A stretch of 64,000 nt of DNA from Acidobacteriota bacterium (GTDB taxonomy: Bacteria; Acidobacteriota; Vicinamibacteria; Marinacidobacterales; SMYC01): positions 1 to 64,000 of the forward strand of contig SMYC01000045.1 of NCBI GenBank assembly GCA_004356105.1. The letters run 5' to 3'. Positions 37,791-47,203 of this stretch are shown here, in pieces. Numbering within the stretch: position 1 is the stretch's first letter; every line of letters starts with the position of its first letter. The position numbers were made by a program, and so were the translations under genes. The notes under the pieces are model-generated. The model had not been told where the DNA came from. It made no database searches and saw nothing but the letters and a program-made list of their open reading frames with translations.

Positions 37791-38021
37791 CTATTGGGAG
37801 GAGTTCGAGGCTTTCTTTTTCAGGAACTCGGCTTTCTCACGCTCAAACCGCTCATCCCATTCCCTGTCCGCCTTTAGCTGAGCGTCGATTTCCTCGGGGT
37901 TTTCGTAGCAATATGACAGTGCGGCGCGGATCTGAGCCAAATTCAGAAAGTCGTACTCCTCGAGCATCTCCTCGGGGGTGTAGCCGTCTTGGTGACTAGG
38001 TACTCGGCCTCTAACCTCCTG
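37791..38021 (-). pseudogene. DUF433-family antitoxin-like gene, N-terminus damaged
   Basis: GYTPEEMLEEYDFLNLAQIR and AALSYCYENPEEIDAQL match the second half of DUF433 helix-turn-helix proteins. A Lys/Glu-rich tail follows. The expected N-terminal part (P-x-I-x-G-T-x-I) is missing, with only QEVRGRVPSHQD in its place. No start codon could be fixed, although AGGAGG is present at about 38020. Confidence 0.5.
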
Positions 38022-38303
38022 GGGTGACGCGCCCTTCTCGCCTAGCGGTCTTCGACAACCACGCGATCCCCCAGGACGCCCAGACGTCACCGGTCGTCAG
38101 CGGTGGCTGGTGAGCAGCATGCCCTTAACGCCTCTGCCAAGAAAGGGTATCTTCGGAGGCAACGGAAATAAAGACTCTTCAAGAAAAGACCCGCGCTGTC
38201 GAGGAGCACGAGCGAGAGGGCACTTCGGCAGCCACGAGACGTGGCGATAGCTTCGCCGGGACGTGGCCCTTCCTGTCCCGCTATCCGCGATGACGTTTTG
38301 GAG
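38022..38303. other. Intergenic, no gene seen
   Basis: Open frames here have no family resemblance and unusual composition. It separates the DUF433 remnant from the second VapBC pair. Confidence 0.5.
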
Positions 38304-38696
38304 TCAGTGGAGTCTGGAAATGTCGGGCACTTTGTCGAAGTCACCATCAAAGGTCAAGATCCGGTCGATGCGATGGAGTCTCATCACCGCCAGATGAAGC
38401 GAATCCCGGGCTGATAAATCTGTACTCAAAGTGATCTGCTTGGCGCGCTCGAGATCCTCCACGTCCAACGAAAATATTTCGTCGACGATTCCCGTCAAAA
38501 CATCGAACGCAGGCTGGATGGCGTCCCGCCGATCGATCGATGTGTAGCGATCCAGGATTTCCTGCAGCACCTCGACGTCACTGACCAGACGCTCGTTCCC
38601 GTCGAAATACTCGTCGAGGAGCTCGCGTGCGCGTGGTTTGTTGGGATGGGGCCCTCCCACGAGGTACATGGGAATGTTGGAATCGATGAAGATCAA
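38304..38696 (-). CDS. PIN-domain toxin (second VapBC-like pair)
   Basis: FIDSNIPMYLVGGPHPNKPR gives the first PIN Asp. SDVEVLQEILDRYTS supplies the Glu region. SARDSLHLAVMRLHRIDRIL and TFDGDFDKVPDI supply the C-terminal Asp residues. 130 residues. The start is TTG at 38696, overlapping the antitoxin stop as TTGA; the open frame further upstream is the shadow of that gene. Confidence 0.88.
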   Translation of the reverse strand: MIFIDSNIPMYLVGGPHPNKPRARELLDEYFDGNERLVSDVEVLQEILDRYTSIDRRDAIQPAFDVLTGIVDEIFSLDVEDLERAKQITLSTDLSARDSLHLAVMRLHRIDRILTFDGDFDKVPDISRLH

Positions 38697-38947
38697 CCCG
38701 AGCTCGGTTCGTAGCCCCGCTCGATCTGCGTGATCATCTCGTCGATGTCGGCCACGGGGAATTCGTGCTCGATCGCTCTTCGCACGGCTTGACGCTTCAA
38801 AGCAGCGGTCCGAGTCGGTTGCTGGGACCGCGCTTCGCGCAGCGTCTGACGAACCCACTCCGCAAGCGTCATATGGTTCTGTCGTGCGATCTCCTGCAGC
38901 TCGGTCAACTCGTCCTCCTCGAAGAGGACCTGAAGGCGTTTACTCAT
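38693..38947 (-). CDS. Antitoxin of the second PIN pair (ribbon-helix-helix)
   Basis: MSKRLQVLFEEDELTELQEI and ARQNHMTLAEWVRQTLREAR form a ribbon-helix-helix-like DNA-binding region. A toxin-binding tail (IDEMITQIERGYEPSSG) follows. 84 residues, directly coupled to the PIN gene. Confidence 0.85.
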   Translation of the reverse strand: MSKRLQVLFEEDELTELQEIARQNHMTLAEWVRQTLREARSQQPTRTAALKRQAVRRAIEHEFPVADIDEMITQIERGYEPSSG

Positions 38948-39156
38948 TACTCGCAGTCTGGCAGACTCAAGTTAAGTTAATGAGTCAATGCGACTCACCG
39001 TCAACGCTCGATGATGCTTTCCGCGAAAGCCCCCCAGCGCACATCGCCGCTTGCCAGCCTCGAACGTGTGGTTTTCTCGTCGTGTTCAAAAACTCGAACG
39101 GAGCCGAATCCTCGAGGGCGTACTGTGCCAAAACTCGGCCGACGCCGGATACAATA

Positions 39157-39249
39157 CATCTCCGCGATGAACGCCGCAGCGTCCTCCGCCATCGTGCCCC
39201 CGATCTCGCCGAGAAGAACAACCGCTTCCGTTCCCGGGTCGGCCGCGAA
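39157..39249 (-). pseudogene. Short internal fragment of a succinyl-CoA synthetase alpha (SucD)-like gene
   Basis: The minus strand encodes DPGTEAVVLLGEIGGTMAED followed by AAAFIAE, the conserved GEIGG block of SucD. Flanking codons do not continue the family on either side, so only about 31 codons survive. Confidence 0.5.
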
Positions 39250-39371
39250 GGCGGCCCTATAGCTCATTGCTTTTCCGTTGGCCGCGCATAAAGCTGTTGA
39301 TGGAGCGCTGCGGGCGATTTCGAACGCGAGTTTCAGTGGAACGAGGGTAGGACGCATGAGGGTGGTGGGTT

Positions 39372-39971
39372 TCAGGCGAGGGTTCGGATGAGTTGCTGTC
39401 CGGGTTCGGGGATATGGTCGGTGATTCGGGCGATGAACTCGAGAACATCCCATCGTGCGATGGCGCCTGAAGGGCCCTTCGAGCGTTTAGGTCGTGCCTG
39501 GTAAGTTACCTCAGCGCGCTCGGCGTCCCAGTTCAAACGCTCGAGGACGAGGGGGCAGCGAATCATGTATTGGCCGAGCCTGACGGCGTCGGCAATGGTC
39601 TCGACCCGAACACTCGCGTCTGCGGAGAAGCCGCTATGTTTCCAACTGAGTGTGTTATTGACGGTATCGCGCCCGATGAGGTCTTTTTCTATCAAGAGAC
39701 GAAAGACCTCGGCGCGGAACAGCTCTTCGAGTTTGTCGGTGTCCCAATAGAGCATGTGTCGGAAAGTGCCATCTTTTAGAAATCCGCCGTCTGTAACGAG
39801 CACGTGGATGTGTGGATGGAAATACGATCGCCCTGCGTCGAAACTAGCCTCACCGAACGGCAACTGCGCCTTCCTGTTCGAATCGACGGAGACGGCTGGA
39901 GTCCGAGGCCGTCTCTTGGGATACTTCCGCCTCAAGCCGCGGACTTGCCCTCGGCAAGCTTCGAGAAACAA
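39372..39971 (-). mobile_element. Truncated IS91-family transposase
   Basis: SYFHPHIHVLVTDGGFLKDG is the HPHIH metal-binding motif of IS91-type Y2/HUH transposases. It is followed by LEELFRAEVFRLLIEKDLIG, YMIRCPLVLERLNWD and the C-terminal VLEFIARITDHIPEPGQQ. The N-terminal zinc-finger half and the extreme C-terminus are missing, and no terminal ends are visible. It lies next to livM, at the edge of the accessory block. Confidence 0.8.
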
Positions 39972-40069
39972 GCGATGCCCGCGACGAGCACCGTCTCGAA
40001 ATCGGCCCGGTCGTTCTCGATTTTAAACCAAGTCGGGGCCCCCGATATCGTCCGCCGGTACCAGCCATG

Positions 40070-41113
40070 CTAATAGGAAAACGGCCACAGCCGGAAATAG
40101 GTCTTCACGTTCGACCAGATCTTGGCTAGTCCCTTCGGTTCGAGGATGAGCACCAGCAGAACGACGAGCCCGAAGACACCTTCTTGCACCGCGGGCAGGA
40201 TCTCGGCGACGGCTGGGAAGCTCGTCTGAAGTGCGCGGCCGGATGTGGCGATGAGAGCGGGCAAGAGTGTTATGACCGACGCGCCGAGAAACGAGCCCAC
40301 GATACTTCCGAGCCCGCCGACGATGACCATCGCGAGATAGAGAATGCTCACCTCGAGCGTGAACCGCTCCCACGTCACGATCGTGCGGTAATGTGCGATG
40401 AGTGCTCCGGACATGCCGACGAAAAAAGAAGACACGGCGAACGCCGTGAGCTTGTAGCGGAACACGTTGACCCCGGAAGCTTCGGCCGCGATGTCCTGGT
40501 CGCGGATTGCAAGAAAGGCACGACCCACGCGGGAGCGAAAGAGATTGGCGGTAAAGAGCGCCGTCCCGCTCGCCGCGAGCACCGCGAACCAATAGAAACG
40601 GAAATCGGTGTTCATCCGCGCGCCGAACAGCCGCGGCGCGGGCACGACGAGCGCTTCGGTGCCGCCGGTAAGCCCCGTCCAATGGGTTACGATCCATTCG
40701 ACGATCTGCTGCGCCGCCAGCGTCGCGATGGCGAGATAGAGCCCCTTCAACCGAAGTGAGGGTAGACCGAAGAACACACCGACGGCCGCCGTGAACAAGC
40801 TCGCGAGCGGGATGCTGAGCCAGAAGGGAAGGCCCCACTCGATGGTGGCGAGCCCGCTCGAGTAGGCGCCCACCGCCATGAAAGCTCCTTGGCCGAGCGA
40901 TATCTGTCCCGTGTAGCCCACCAGGATATTGAGGCCGATGGCGCCGACGGTGGCAATAGCGATCTGGTTCGCGAGCGACAAGCCGTAAGAAGTCGCGACG
41001 AACGGAAAGACGATGACCGCGACGGCAAAGAGGCCCATGCGCCACCGCTCGAGCGGCGTTCGGAAGAGCGCCATGTCCGCCGCGTAGCTGGTGAAAAAAT
41101 TTCCCGAGCGCAA
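40070..41113 (-). CDS. livM: ABC transporter permease, LivM type
   Basis: Inner-membrane permease with about ten helices. The family blocks are NQIAIATVGAIGLNILVGYT, GQISLGQGAFMAVGAYSSGL and FLAIRDQDIAAEASGVNVFR. The last is the cytoplasmic EAA-like loop. 347 residues. It is six bases after livH. The partner genes livK and livF lie on the other side of the accessory block. Confidence 0.94.
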   Translation of the reverse strand: MRSGNFFTSYAADMALFRTPLERWRMGLFAVAVIVFPFVATSYGLSLANQIAIATVGAIGLNILVGYTGQISLGQGAFMAVGAYSSGLATIEWGLPFWLSIPLASLFTAAVGVFFGLPSLRLKGLYLAIATLAAQQIVEWIVTHWTGLTGGTEALVVPAPRLFGARMNTDFRFYWFAVLAASGTALFTANLFRSRVGRAFLAIRDQDIAAEASGVNVFRYKLTAFAVSSFFVGMSGALIAHYRTIVTWERFTLEVSILYLAMVIVGGLGSIVGSFLGASVITLLPALIATSGRALQTSFPAVAEILPAVQEGVFGLVVLLVLILEPKGLAKIWSNVKTYFRLWPFSY

Positions 41114-41119
41114 AGCGGC

Positions 41120-41947
41120 CTACACTCTTTCCATCCGGCGCTTGCCGAACAGCCCGTACGGCCGCACCATCAGCACGACCAGCAGAAGCGCGTAGGGGAC
41201 GAGCGTCTGAACGCCCATGCCGATATAGCCGGCCGCGTAAGCTTCTACGAGACCGATGAGCGCTCCGCCAATCACTGCCCCCACTATCGAATCGAGGCCG
41301 CCGAGGATCACGACGGGGAACACGCGAAGTCCAATGGCGGTGATGTCTTGGGTCACGCCGACGAGACCCGCGAGCAAGATGCCTCCGAGCGCCGCCGCCG
41401 CCGAAGCGAGCGCCCATGCGATCGAAAGTGTTCGAGGAAGGCTGACGCCCATGCTCATCGCGGCTTGCTGATCGTCGGCGACGGCCCGCATCGCGAGCCC
41501 TTCTCGGCTTTTGCGGAAGAACCAGCCGAGAGCGACAAGCGACACCGCCGCCACCCCGATGACGACCGGCCGATCGACGTTCAAAGGAAAATTTCGCGGC
41601 CGTACGCCCCAGATGCCTTGAATCAAGGCCCGCAAGATGCTCGAGATCGCGACCGTTGCCATGATCATCGAGATGGCCGGCTCACCAATGAGAGGACGGA
41701 GCGCGAAGCGGGCAATCGCGACGCCCACGAGGGCGGCCACGCCGAGCGCGAGGCCGAGGCCGAGCCAAGTGGGAATAGGCAGCGACAGGAAGGTGTAGCC
41801 GAGATAGGCCCCGAGAAGAAGGAGTGGGCCTTGCGCGAAATTGATGACGTCGGTGGCTTTATAAATAATGATGAAGCCAATCGCGATGAGGGCGTAGATC
41901 ATCCCGTTGGCGAGGCCCGCCAGGGTGAGCTCGGCGAAAACGTCCAT
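41120..41947 (-). CDS. livH: ABC transporter permease, LivH type
   Basis: 275 residues with LTLAGLANGMIYALIAIGFI at the start, INFAQGPLLLLGAYLGY, and RAVADDQQAAMSMGVSLPRT in the EAA-like loop. It pairs with LivM. It starts five bases after the AMP-ligase stop. Confidence 0.94.
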   Translation of the reverse strand: MDVFAELTLAGLANGMIYALIAIGFIIIYKATDVINFAQGPLLLLGAYLGYTFLSLPIPTWLGLGLALGVAALVGVAIARFALRPLIGEPAISMIMATVAISSILRALIQGIWGVRPRNFPLNVDRPVVIGVAAVSLVALGWFFRKSREGLAMRAVADDQQAAMSMGVSLPRTLSIAWALASAAAALGGILLAGLVGVTQDITAIGLRVFPVVILGGLDSIVGAVIGGALIGLVEAYAAGYIGMGVQTLVPYALLLVVLMVRPYGLFGKRRMERV

Positions 41948-41951
41948 GCGC

Positions 41952-43796
41952 TCAGAGCCTCACGATCGGGATGGAGACCGATATTTGCGCCGAACGGCCA
42001 TCCTGATAACGAATCTCGGTCTCGAGCGCGACCGTTAGCGCATCCCCATCGAGGGCCGTGACGAGAGCGCGATAACGCTCCGCCACCGCTCGGCGACGCA
42101 CTTTGCGGGTACGCGTGAGCTCGGCGTCGTCCGCGTCGAGCTCCTTGTGAAGGAGGAGGAAACGCTTCACTCGTATCGCTTCGGGAAGCTTCTCGTTGAC
42201 GCGGCGAAGCTCCGCCGTCAGCAGCTCGAGCACCGCTTCTTGTTGGGACAAGTCGACGAAGGTCGTGAACGGCACTTGTCGCCTTTCCGCCCAGGTGCTG
42301 ACATTCTGGAAGTCGATCGACACGAGCGCGGTGACGAAGGGGCGGCCATCGCCGCCAAAGACGACCGCTTCTCGAACGTAAGGGCTGAACTTGAGCTTGT
42401 TCTCGACGAATTGCGGGCTGAAGGCTGTGCCGTCCGCGAGGCGAGACACGTCTTCGACGCGGTCGATCACGACGAGCTGCCCATCCGCATCGAGATAGCC
42501 CGCATCGCCCGAATAGAGCCAGCCGTCTCGGAGCACTTCCCGGGTACCGGCCTCGTTATTGTAATAGCCGGCGAAGACCGCTTGACTCCGCGAGATGATC
42601 TCTCCGTCCTCCGTAATGCGAAGCTCGGTTCCGGGGAGAGGCTCGCCCATGGTGTCCGGCTTCACCGCGCCGTCACGATGCACGACCGAAATGCCGGAGA
42701 CTTCCGTCTGACCGTAGATCTGCTTCAAGTTCACGCCTAGCTCGTGAAAAAACCGTAGGGTATCGGGTCCGAGCGCGGCGCCGCCGGTATAGGCGTGTTT
42801 CAAACGCCGGAGTCCGAGCCCGTCGCGAATCCAATACAGGCAAACGAGATCCGCTAGGCGTTTCGAAACGCCGTTATGATTCCCGTCGAGGACCCAGTCG
42901 AGCACGCGACGCTTCAGCCAAGTCGCGTCTTCTCGCTTCATTTGCACTTCCGACAAGAGGCTTTCCCAAATCCGAGGCGGCGAGAACATGACGTGCGGCG
43001 CAATCTCCCGAAGGTCTTCTGTGACCGTCTCCGGCTCCTCGGGAAAGTTCACCGTCGCGCCTGTCACGAGCGCGGAAGACACCGACATCATCTGCTCTCC
43101 TACCCAGGCGAGCGGAAGAAACGACACGAGCTCGTCCCCGGGGCCGAGCGGGTCGACCGCCATCAAGCTCTTGGCCATCGAGACAAGATTGCGATGGGTC
43201 AGCATGGCGAGCTTGGGTGTCCCCGTCGTGCCCGACGTGGTCGCAAGAAGCGCCACATCGTCGGGCGAGGTCTCCGCGACGAGTGCATCAAACGCGCCCG
43301 GGTCTTCTGTTTGGGACGCACGTCCAGAGGCCGCGAGCTCCGAAAGCGGCATGAGGCAAGGATCGTCGTAGTCCCGCATCCCGCGCGGATCGCTTACGAT
43401 GACGCGCTCGAGCTTGGGAAGACGGTGGCGTACTTCCAAAACCTTGTCGACCTGCTCTTGATCTTCGGCGATGAGAAGCTTGGCTCCGGAGGCATCGGCG
43501 AGCACGAAGAGCTCCTCGCTGACGGAGTCTTGGTAGATACCAAGAGGGATCGCGCCCAGCGCTTGGGCCGCAAGCTCCGAGAGCACCCACTCGGGCCGGT
43601 TATCCCCAACGATCGCGACGATGTCGCCCCGGCCGATACCCAGAGCTCGGAGGCCAAGGCAAAGCTCCTCGACGCGGTCGCGATAGCCACGCCACGTGAT
43701 CGCGCGCCAGATCCCGTAAGACTTCTCACGAAGCGCCTGCGCGTCTGGCGAAGCTTTTGCGCGCCCGCAAAGAAGCTTCGGAAGCGTGTCGGTCAC
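41952..43796 (-). CDS. Long-chain-type acyl-CoA synthetase (AMP-forming)
   Basis: The P-loop LLATTSGTTGTPKLAMLTHR, the QIYGQTEVSGISVVHRD motif, GWLYSGDAGYLDADGQLVVI and DRVEDVSRLADGTAFSP, with the hinge Asp, place it in the FadD15/long-chain subgroup. The length of 614 residues agrees. In this operon it should activate the transported acid to its CoA ester, possibly alongside the PaaK-like ligase. It overlaps the hydrolase gene by four bases. Confidence 0.93.
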   Translation of the reverse strand: MTDTLPKLLCGRAKASPDAQALREKSYGIWRAITWRGYRDRVEELCLGLRALGIGRGDIVAIVGDNRPEWVLSELAAQALGAIPLGIYQDSVSEELFVLADASGAKLLIAEDQEQVDKVLEVRHRLPKLERVIVSDPRGMRDYDDPCLMPLSELAASGRASQTEDPGAFDALVAETSPDDVALLATTSGTTGTPKLAMLTHRNLVSMAKSLMAVDPLGPGDELVSFLPLAWVGEQMMSVSSALVTGATVNFPEEPETVTEDLREIAPHVMFSPPRIWESLLSEVQMKREDATWLKRRVLDWVLDGNHNGVSKRLADLVCLYWIRDGLGLRRLKHAYTGGAALGPDTLRFFHELGVNLKQIYGQTEVSGISVVHRDGAVKPDTMGEPLPGTELRITEDGEIISRSQAVFAGYYNNEAGTREVLRDGWLYSGDAGYLDADGQLVVIDRVEDVSRLADGTAFSPQFVENKLKFSPYVREAVVFGGDGRPFVTALVSIDFQNVSTWAERRQVPFTTFVDLSQQEAVLELLTAELRRVNEKLPEAIRVKRFLLLHKELDADDAELTRTRKVRRRAVAERYRALVTALDGDALTVALETEIRYQDGRSAQISVSIPIVRL

Positions 43797-44761
43797 GCGC
43801 GCACCGAAGCGACGACGTCGCGGATAGCCTGCACCACGAGGTCGGGCTCTTCGAGAGGAATCCAGTGGTCGTGTGTCTCGGCGATGACATGACGCCCCGA
43901 CCGGCTGAGAGCGACGGTCGAGAGCTGATCGTCGAGACGCTGCGGGCTCGGATCCGCCGCGGTCATCACGATGAGCGGGATGTCGCCGAGGGAGGTCGTT
44001 TCCGCCGCGAGCAAGGCGGCGCTCTCCGGTGCGTTCTCGATTTGACTCGCGAGCGCTTCGAGAGTCGTTCGCCGCACCCAGAACGAACGCAGTTGTGGCC
44101 GGATGGACGCGGGCGTTTTTCCGAGTAGCGAAGCGATCCGGTTGTGCTCGGACGAAGAGCGGAACCGGACGAGCTGCAAGAAGGCGCGCATGACTCCAAA
44201 TCGCGCGCCAAAGGCGGCAAGCCGCGCCATGCGGGCACCGCGCGCCACGCGCGCACGCTGCGTGCTACCGGGCTCGACCCACTCGCGGGGATGCGGGGTG
44301 TCCACGAGCACGAGGCCGGCGACGAGAGCCGGGCGACGCGACGCCAAGAGCTGCGCTATCCATCCGCCATAAGAGTGCCCCACGAGAACGAAAGGCCCCT
44401 CGACATCCGCGTTCGACAAAAGCTCGTAGAGTTCGAGCGTCATGTGGTGGAGCGTGCGCGGATGCGGGCCCCTGTCGCTCCAACCGAACCCAGCGCGGTC
44501 ATAGCTAACGACTTTGGTGAAGCGCGCGACCTCCGGCTGAATCTTCGACCAGCTCAACGATGAGCCCGCGAGCGCCGAGTCGAGCACGACGGTGGGGCCA
44601 CCCTCACCGAGAACGTGAAGATGCATCCGATAACCGCCGACATCGATGAGCTTGCCTGGCGGAGGAAATCGATGCCGCTCGCGACGCGACGCAAGCCAGT
44701 GATAAAGATAGGCAGACGCCGCCAAAAGAAACGCCAGCACGGCGACAACGGCAAGCATCAA
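43793..44761 (-). CDS. Membrane-anchored alpha/beta hydrolase
   Basis: An N-terminal membrane helix (LAVVAVLAFLLAASAYLYHW) is followed by a hydrolase fold. The nucleophile elbow is VLVGHSYGGWIAQLLAS, the oxyanion strand is PTVVLDSALAGSSLSW, and a late His lies in AETHDHWIPLEEPDLV. 322 residues. It is coupled on both sides to livG and the CoA synthetase, so it may release the acid from an ester at the membrane. Confidence 0.85.
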   Translation of the reverse strand: MMLAVVAVLAFLLAASAYLYHWLASRRERHRFPPPGKLIDVGGYRMHLHVLGEGGPTVVLDSALAGSSLSWSKIQPEVARFTKVVSYDRAGFGWSDRGPHPRTLHHMTLELYELLSNADVEGPFVLVGHSYGGWIAQLLASRRPALVAGLVLVDTPHPREWVEPGSTQRARVARGARMARLAAFGARFGVMRAFLQLVRFRSSSEHNRIASLLGKTPASIRPQLRSFWVRRTTLEALASQIENAPESAALLAAETTSLGDIPLIVMTAADPSPQRLDDQLSTVALSRSGRHVIAETHDHWIPLEEPDLVVQAIRDVVASVRA

Positions 44762-45579
44762 GAGACGGCCTCGCCAAGATAAGCTTGGATGACGCGCTCG
44801 TCGTTGCGAATGGTCTCGGGCGGCCCCTCAGCGAGCTTCCTGCCAAAATCGAGAACAACGATCCGCTCCGCGAGATCCATCACGACGCCCATATCGTGCT
44901 CGATCAACACTACCGCAACGCCTCTCTCTTCGTGAACGTCGAGGACGAAACGCGCCATGTCTTCTTTTTCTTCGCTATTCATCCCCGCCATCGGCTCGTC
45001 GAGAAGAAGCAGTGTGGGATCCATAGCGAGCGCGCGGCCGAGCTCCACACGCTTCTGAAGACCATAGGGAAGGGACCCCACCGTCTTGTCGCGAATGCGC
45101 TCGATCTCGAGAAAGTCGATGATCTCCTCGACGACCTGCCGCTCCCGGATCTCTTCTTTTTCTTGAAGGCCCCAATAAAACCCTGAGCCGAGGACCCCGC
45201 CTTTCATATGGACGTGCCGGCCGAGCATGAGGTTCTCGAGCACGCTCATGTGACGGAAGAGCTCGAGATTCTGGAACGAGCGCGCAATACCGAGCGCGGC
45301 CCTGTGATGTGCCTTCTTGCGCGTGAGGTCGCGGTGAACGGCCGCGCGATCGACGAACCCGATAGCACCCGACTGAGCTCGGTAGAGCCCGCTTACGCAA
45401 TTGAGAAGACAGGTCTTGCCCGCGCCGTTCGGTCCGATGATCGCGAGAAGCTCGCCCGGTTGGACGGAGAGCGAAACGTCTGAAAGAGCCGCGAGCCCGC
45501 CGAAGCGCAGCGTGAGATGATCGACGTGTAGTGCGCCGGGGCGGCCCGAGCTCGTGCTCACCGGCAAACGATACACCAA
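44758..45579 (-). CDS. livG: ABC transporter ATP-binding protein, LivG type
   Basis: Walker A GPNGAGKTCLLNCVSGL, LivG-specific long insert (HHRAALGIARSFQNLELFRH and later GVLGSGFYWGLQEKEEI), signature LPYGLQKRVELGRALA and Walker B LLLLDEPMAGMNSEEKEDMA. 273 residues if the TTG at 45579 is used; GTG at 45576 or 45561 are alternatives. Its first ~14 codons and the sequence before them form one copy of a ~150-bp duplication that recurs at 49.2 kb. Confidence 0.92.
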   Translation of the reverse strand: MVYRLPVSTSSGRPGALHVDHLTLRFGGLAALSDVSLSVQPGELLAIIGPNGAGKTCLLNCVSGLYRAQSGAIGFVDRAAVHRDLTRKKAHHRAALGIARSFQNLELFRHMSVLENLMLGRHVHMKGGVLGSGFYWGLQEKEEIRERQVVEEIIDFLEIERIRDKTVGSLPYGLQKRVELGRALAMDPTLLLLDEPMAGMNSEEKEDMARFVLDVHEERGVAVVLIEHDMGVVMDLAERIVVLDFGRKLAEGPPETIRNDERVIQAYLGEAVS

Positions 45580-45690
45580 ACCAATGGCGCTACGATTCCG
45601 TGGCGATGAGGTCCCTAAATCTGGTCACCAGCCGTCGAGGAGCCCGCCGTCGAACCACTCCGACAAAATGTAGAAGAAAACGACCGGCGG
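45541..45690. repeat. Copy A of a ~150-bp direct duplication flanking the CRISPR-fossil block
   Basis: This stretch, from GCGGCCCGAG through CTGGTCACCAGCCGTCGAGG to about 45690, matches 49221-49370 at roughly 85 % by eye, with a constant 3680-bp offset. It contains the livG start. On the minus strand it also has the last codons of a cytochrome-like gene (FYILSEWFDGGLLDGW and stop). Confidence 0.9.
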
Positions 45691-45764
45691 CGGCGGAGCT
45701 TCGGAGCTCATGTGTACTTTGATCGCGGAGTCTCATAGAATCGTCGTCAGATTTTCGAATTGGG

Positions 45765-46007
45765 ATGTCGAGAAACGTTCAGGTTCTTCGCCAGTGGCTC
45801 CTTTTCCAGAAGCTCGAGCGCGCGAGGGGCGCGACGCTCGAAGAGCTCGTTGGAGGCCTGCCCTCGGACTACGCGTGCCATCCGCGCACCGTCCGCCGCG
45901 ACCTCGAGGTGCTCGAGACCAACTTTCCCGTGATCACCGACCGAAGAGACGGCAAAACGATCTGGCGTCTCATGAACAGCACGTTTGGATTTCGAGATCG
46001 CTGTTGA
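45765..46007 (+). pseudogene. N-terminal stub of a DeoR/WYL-type regulator
   Basis: NVQVLRQWLLFQKLERARGA and YACHPRTVRRDLEVLETNFP, then VITDRRDGKTIWRLM, form the DNA-binding half of a WYL-domain regulator. The frame ends after 80 residues and no WYL domain follows. WYL regulators often accompany CRISPR-Cas loci, and this one lies in the same block as the cas remnants. Confidence 0.65.
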
Positions 46008-46166
46008 AGGCCCCATCGTCCTCGGCCGGAGCCGCCACCTTGGGGGAGGGTTCTTTGCGCGGGCGGGGAGCGCCTCGTCATGAAGGTGCGGACGATTCGG
46101 CGTCTACCCCTTGGAGATAGATCTAATTGTGTCTTCCCCCGGCTGAACGTTGCCTAGCCCGTCGGG

Positions 46167-47203
46167 TTGCTCGAAGGGCGGGCTGCGGCCCGGGCGATGC
46201 GCGATCGTCTCCCGCCGGGGTGGTCCGTTGAACTCCGCTCGGAGAGCGGCGAGCCCGTCCTGTCACTGCAGGCACCTGACGGGCGCGCGGCGGAGCTGGC
46301 CGTGGTCGCGCGGCGACGCGTATTGCCGAGGGACGTTCCGAACCTGCTTCGGCAGGCCACAGGTCGCGCACAGCGTCTTCTGCTCGTCGGGCCCTTTCTC
46401 AGCCCTAGGTCTCGCGATTTGCTCATCGAGGCTAACGCGAGCTACGCGGACGCCACCGGAAACCTTAGGGTCGTGATCGATGAGCCAGCCGTTTTCCTGG
46501 AGGCGCGCGGAGCCGAGCGCGATCCCGACCGGTAGCCCCGAGCACTTCGAAGCCTGAAGGGGGCGATCGCCGGTCGCGTCGTGCGCGCGCTATGCGACTT
46601 CGTTCCGCCTTATGGCGTGCGCACGCTCGCAGAGATCTCCCCCACCCCGCTCGGGACGGTGTCACGCGTGGTGAGCTTCCTTGAAGATTGAAGAGGAAGC
46701 GCTGATTACCCGTGACGACAAGAAGCAGATCCTTTCCGTCGACTGGGCTCCTCTCATCGCCCGGTGGGTCCGGGATTACAGCGTGACGCGATCCAACGTC
46801 CTGCGTTCGTACATCGAGCCGCGCGGCCTCGCCGCTCTGGGTCTAAAGATCAGCAAGCTGCAACGATACGCAGTTACGGGCTCGTTGGCGGCGCCCGGAA
46901 CAGCCCCCGCGAGACTCGCCATGTTCTACGTGGATGACACGGTCTGCCGCCGAGACCCTGGAGCTCCTCCCGACCGAAGCGGGAACCAATGTCTGGCTGC
47001 TCGAGCCATTCGACGAGGTCGTGTTCGATCGAACCGAGTCGCGACCGTTCGTGCTGTCTCCGGAGGAGACCTCCGTGGTCGTAGCGGCGCCGAGCCAAGT
47101 CGTGGCGGACTTGCTGACGAGCCCGGGTCGAGCTCCGCAAGAAGGCGAAGCGCTCCTCGAGAAGATGAAAGGAACCGAGGATGCCTGGCGCCGCAAAGTA
47201 TGA
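46167..47203 (+). pseudogene. Winged-helix DNA-binding protein (AbiEi-like partner), several frameshifts
   Basis: Coherent pieces lie in successive frames. They are LPPGWSVELRSESGEPVLSL and RLLLVGPFLSPRSRDLL (46167-46535); RVVRALCDFVPPYGVRTLAE, a winged helix (about 46553-46690); DKKQILSVDWAPLIARWVRD (46681-46940); and NVWLLEPFDEVVFDRTESRP (46934-47203). Joined, they make one protein of about 340 residues. Such proteins pair with nucleotidyltransferases in AbiE-like modules. At least three frameshifts make it inactive, unless the sequence is wrong. It overlaps the next gene by 23 bases. Confidence 0.6.

Noticed and set aside
38087-38350. Minus-strand frame between the DUF433 relic and the PIN toxin
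   Set aside because: No family resemblance and atypical composition; left as intergenic.
40889-42061. 390-codon plus-strand frame opposite livM/livH
   Set aside because: Antisense shadow of two permease genes, full of His/Arg/Asp/Glu.
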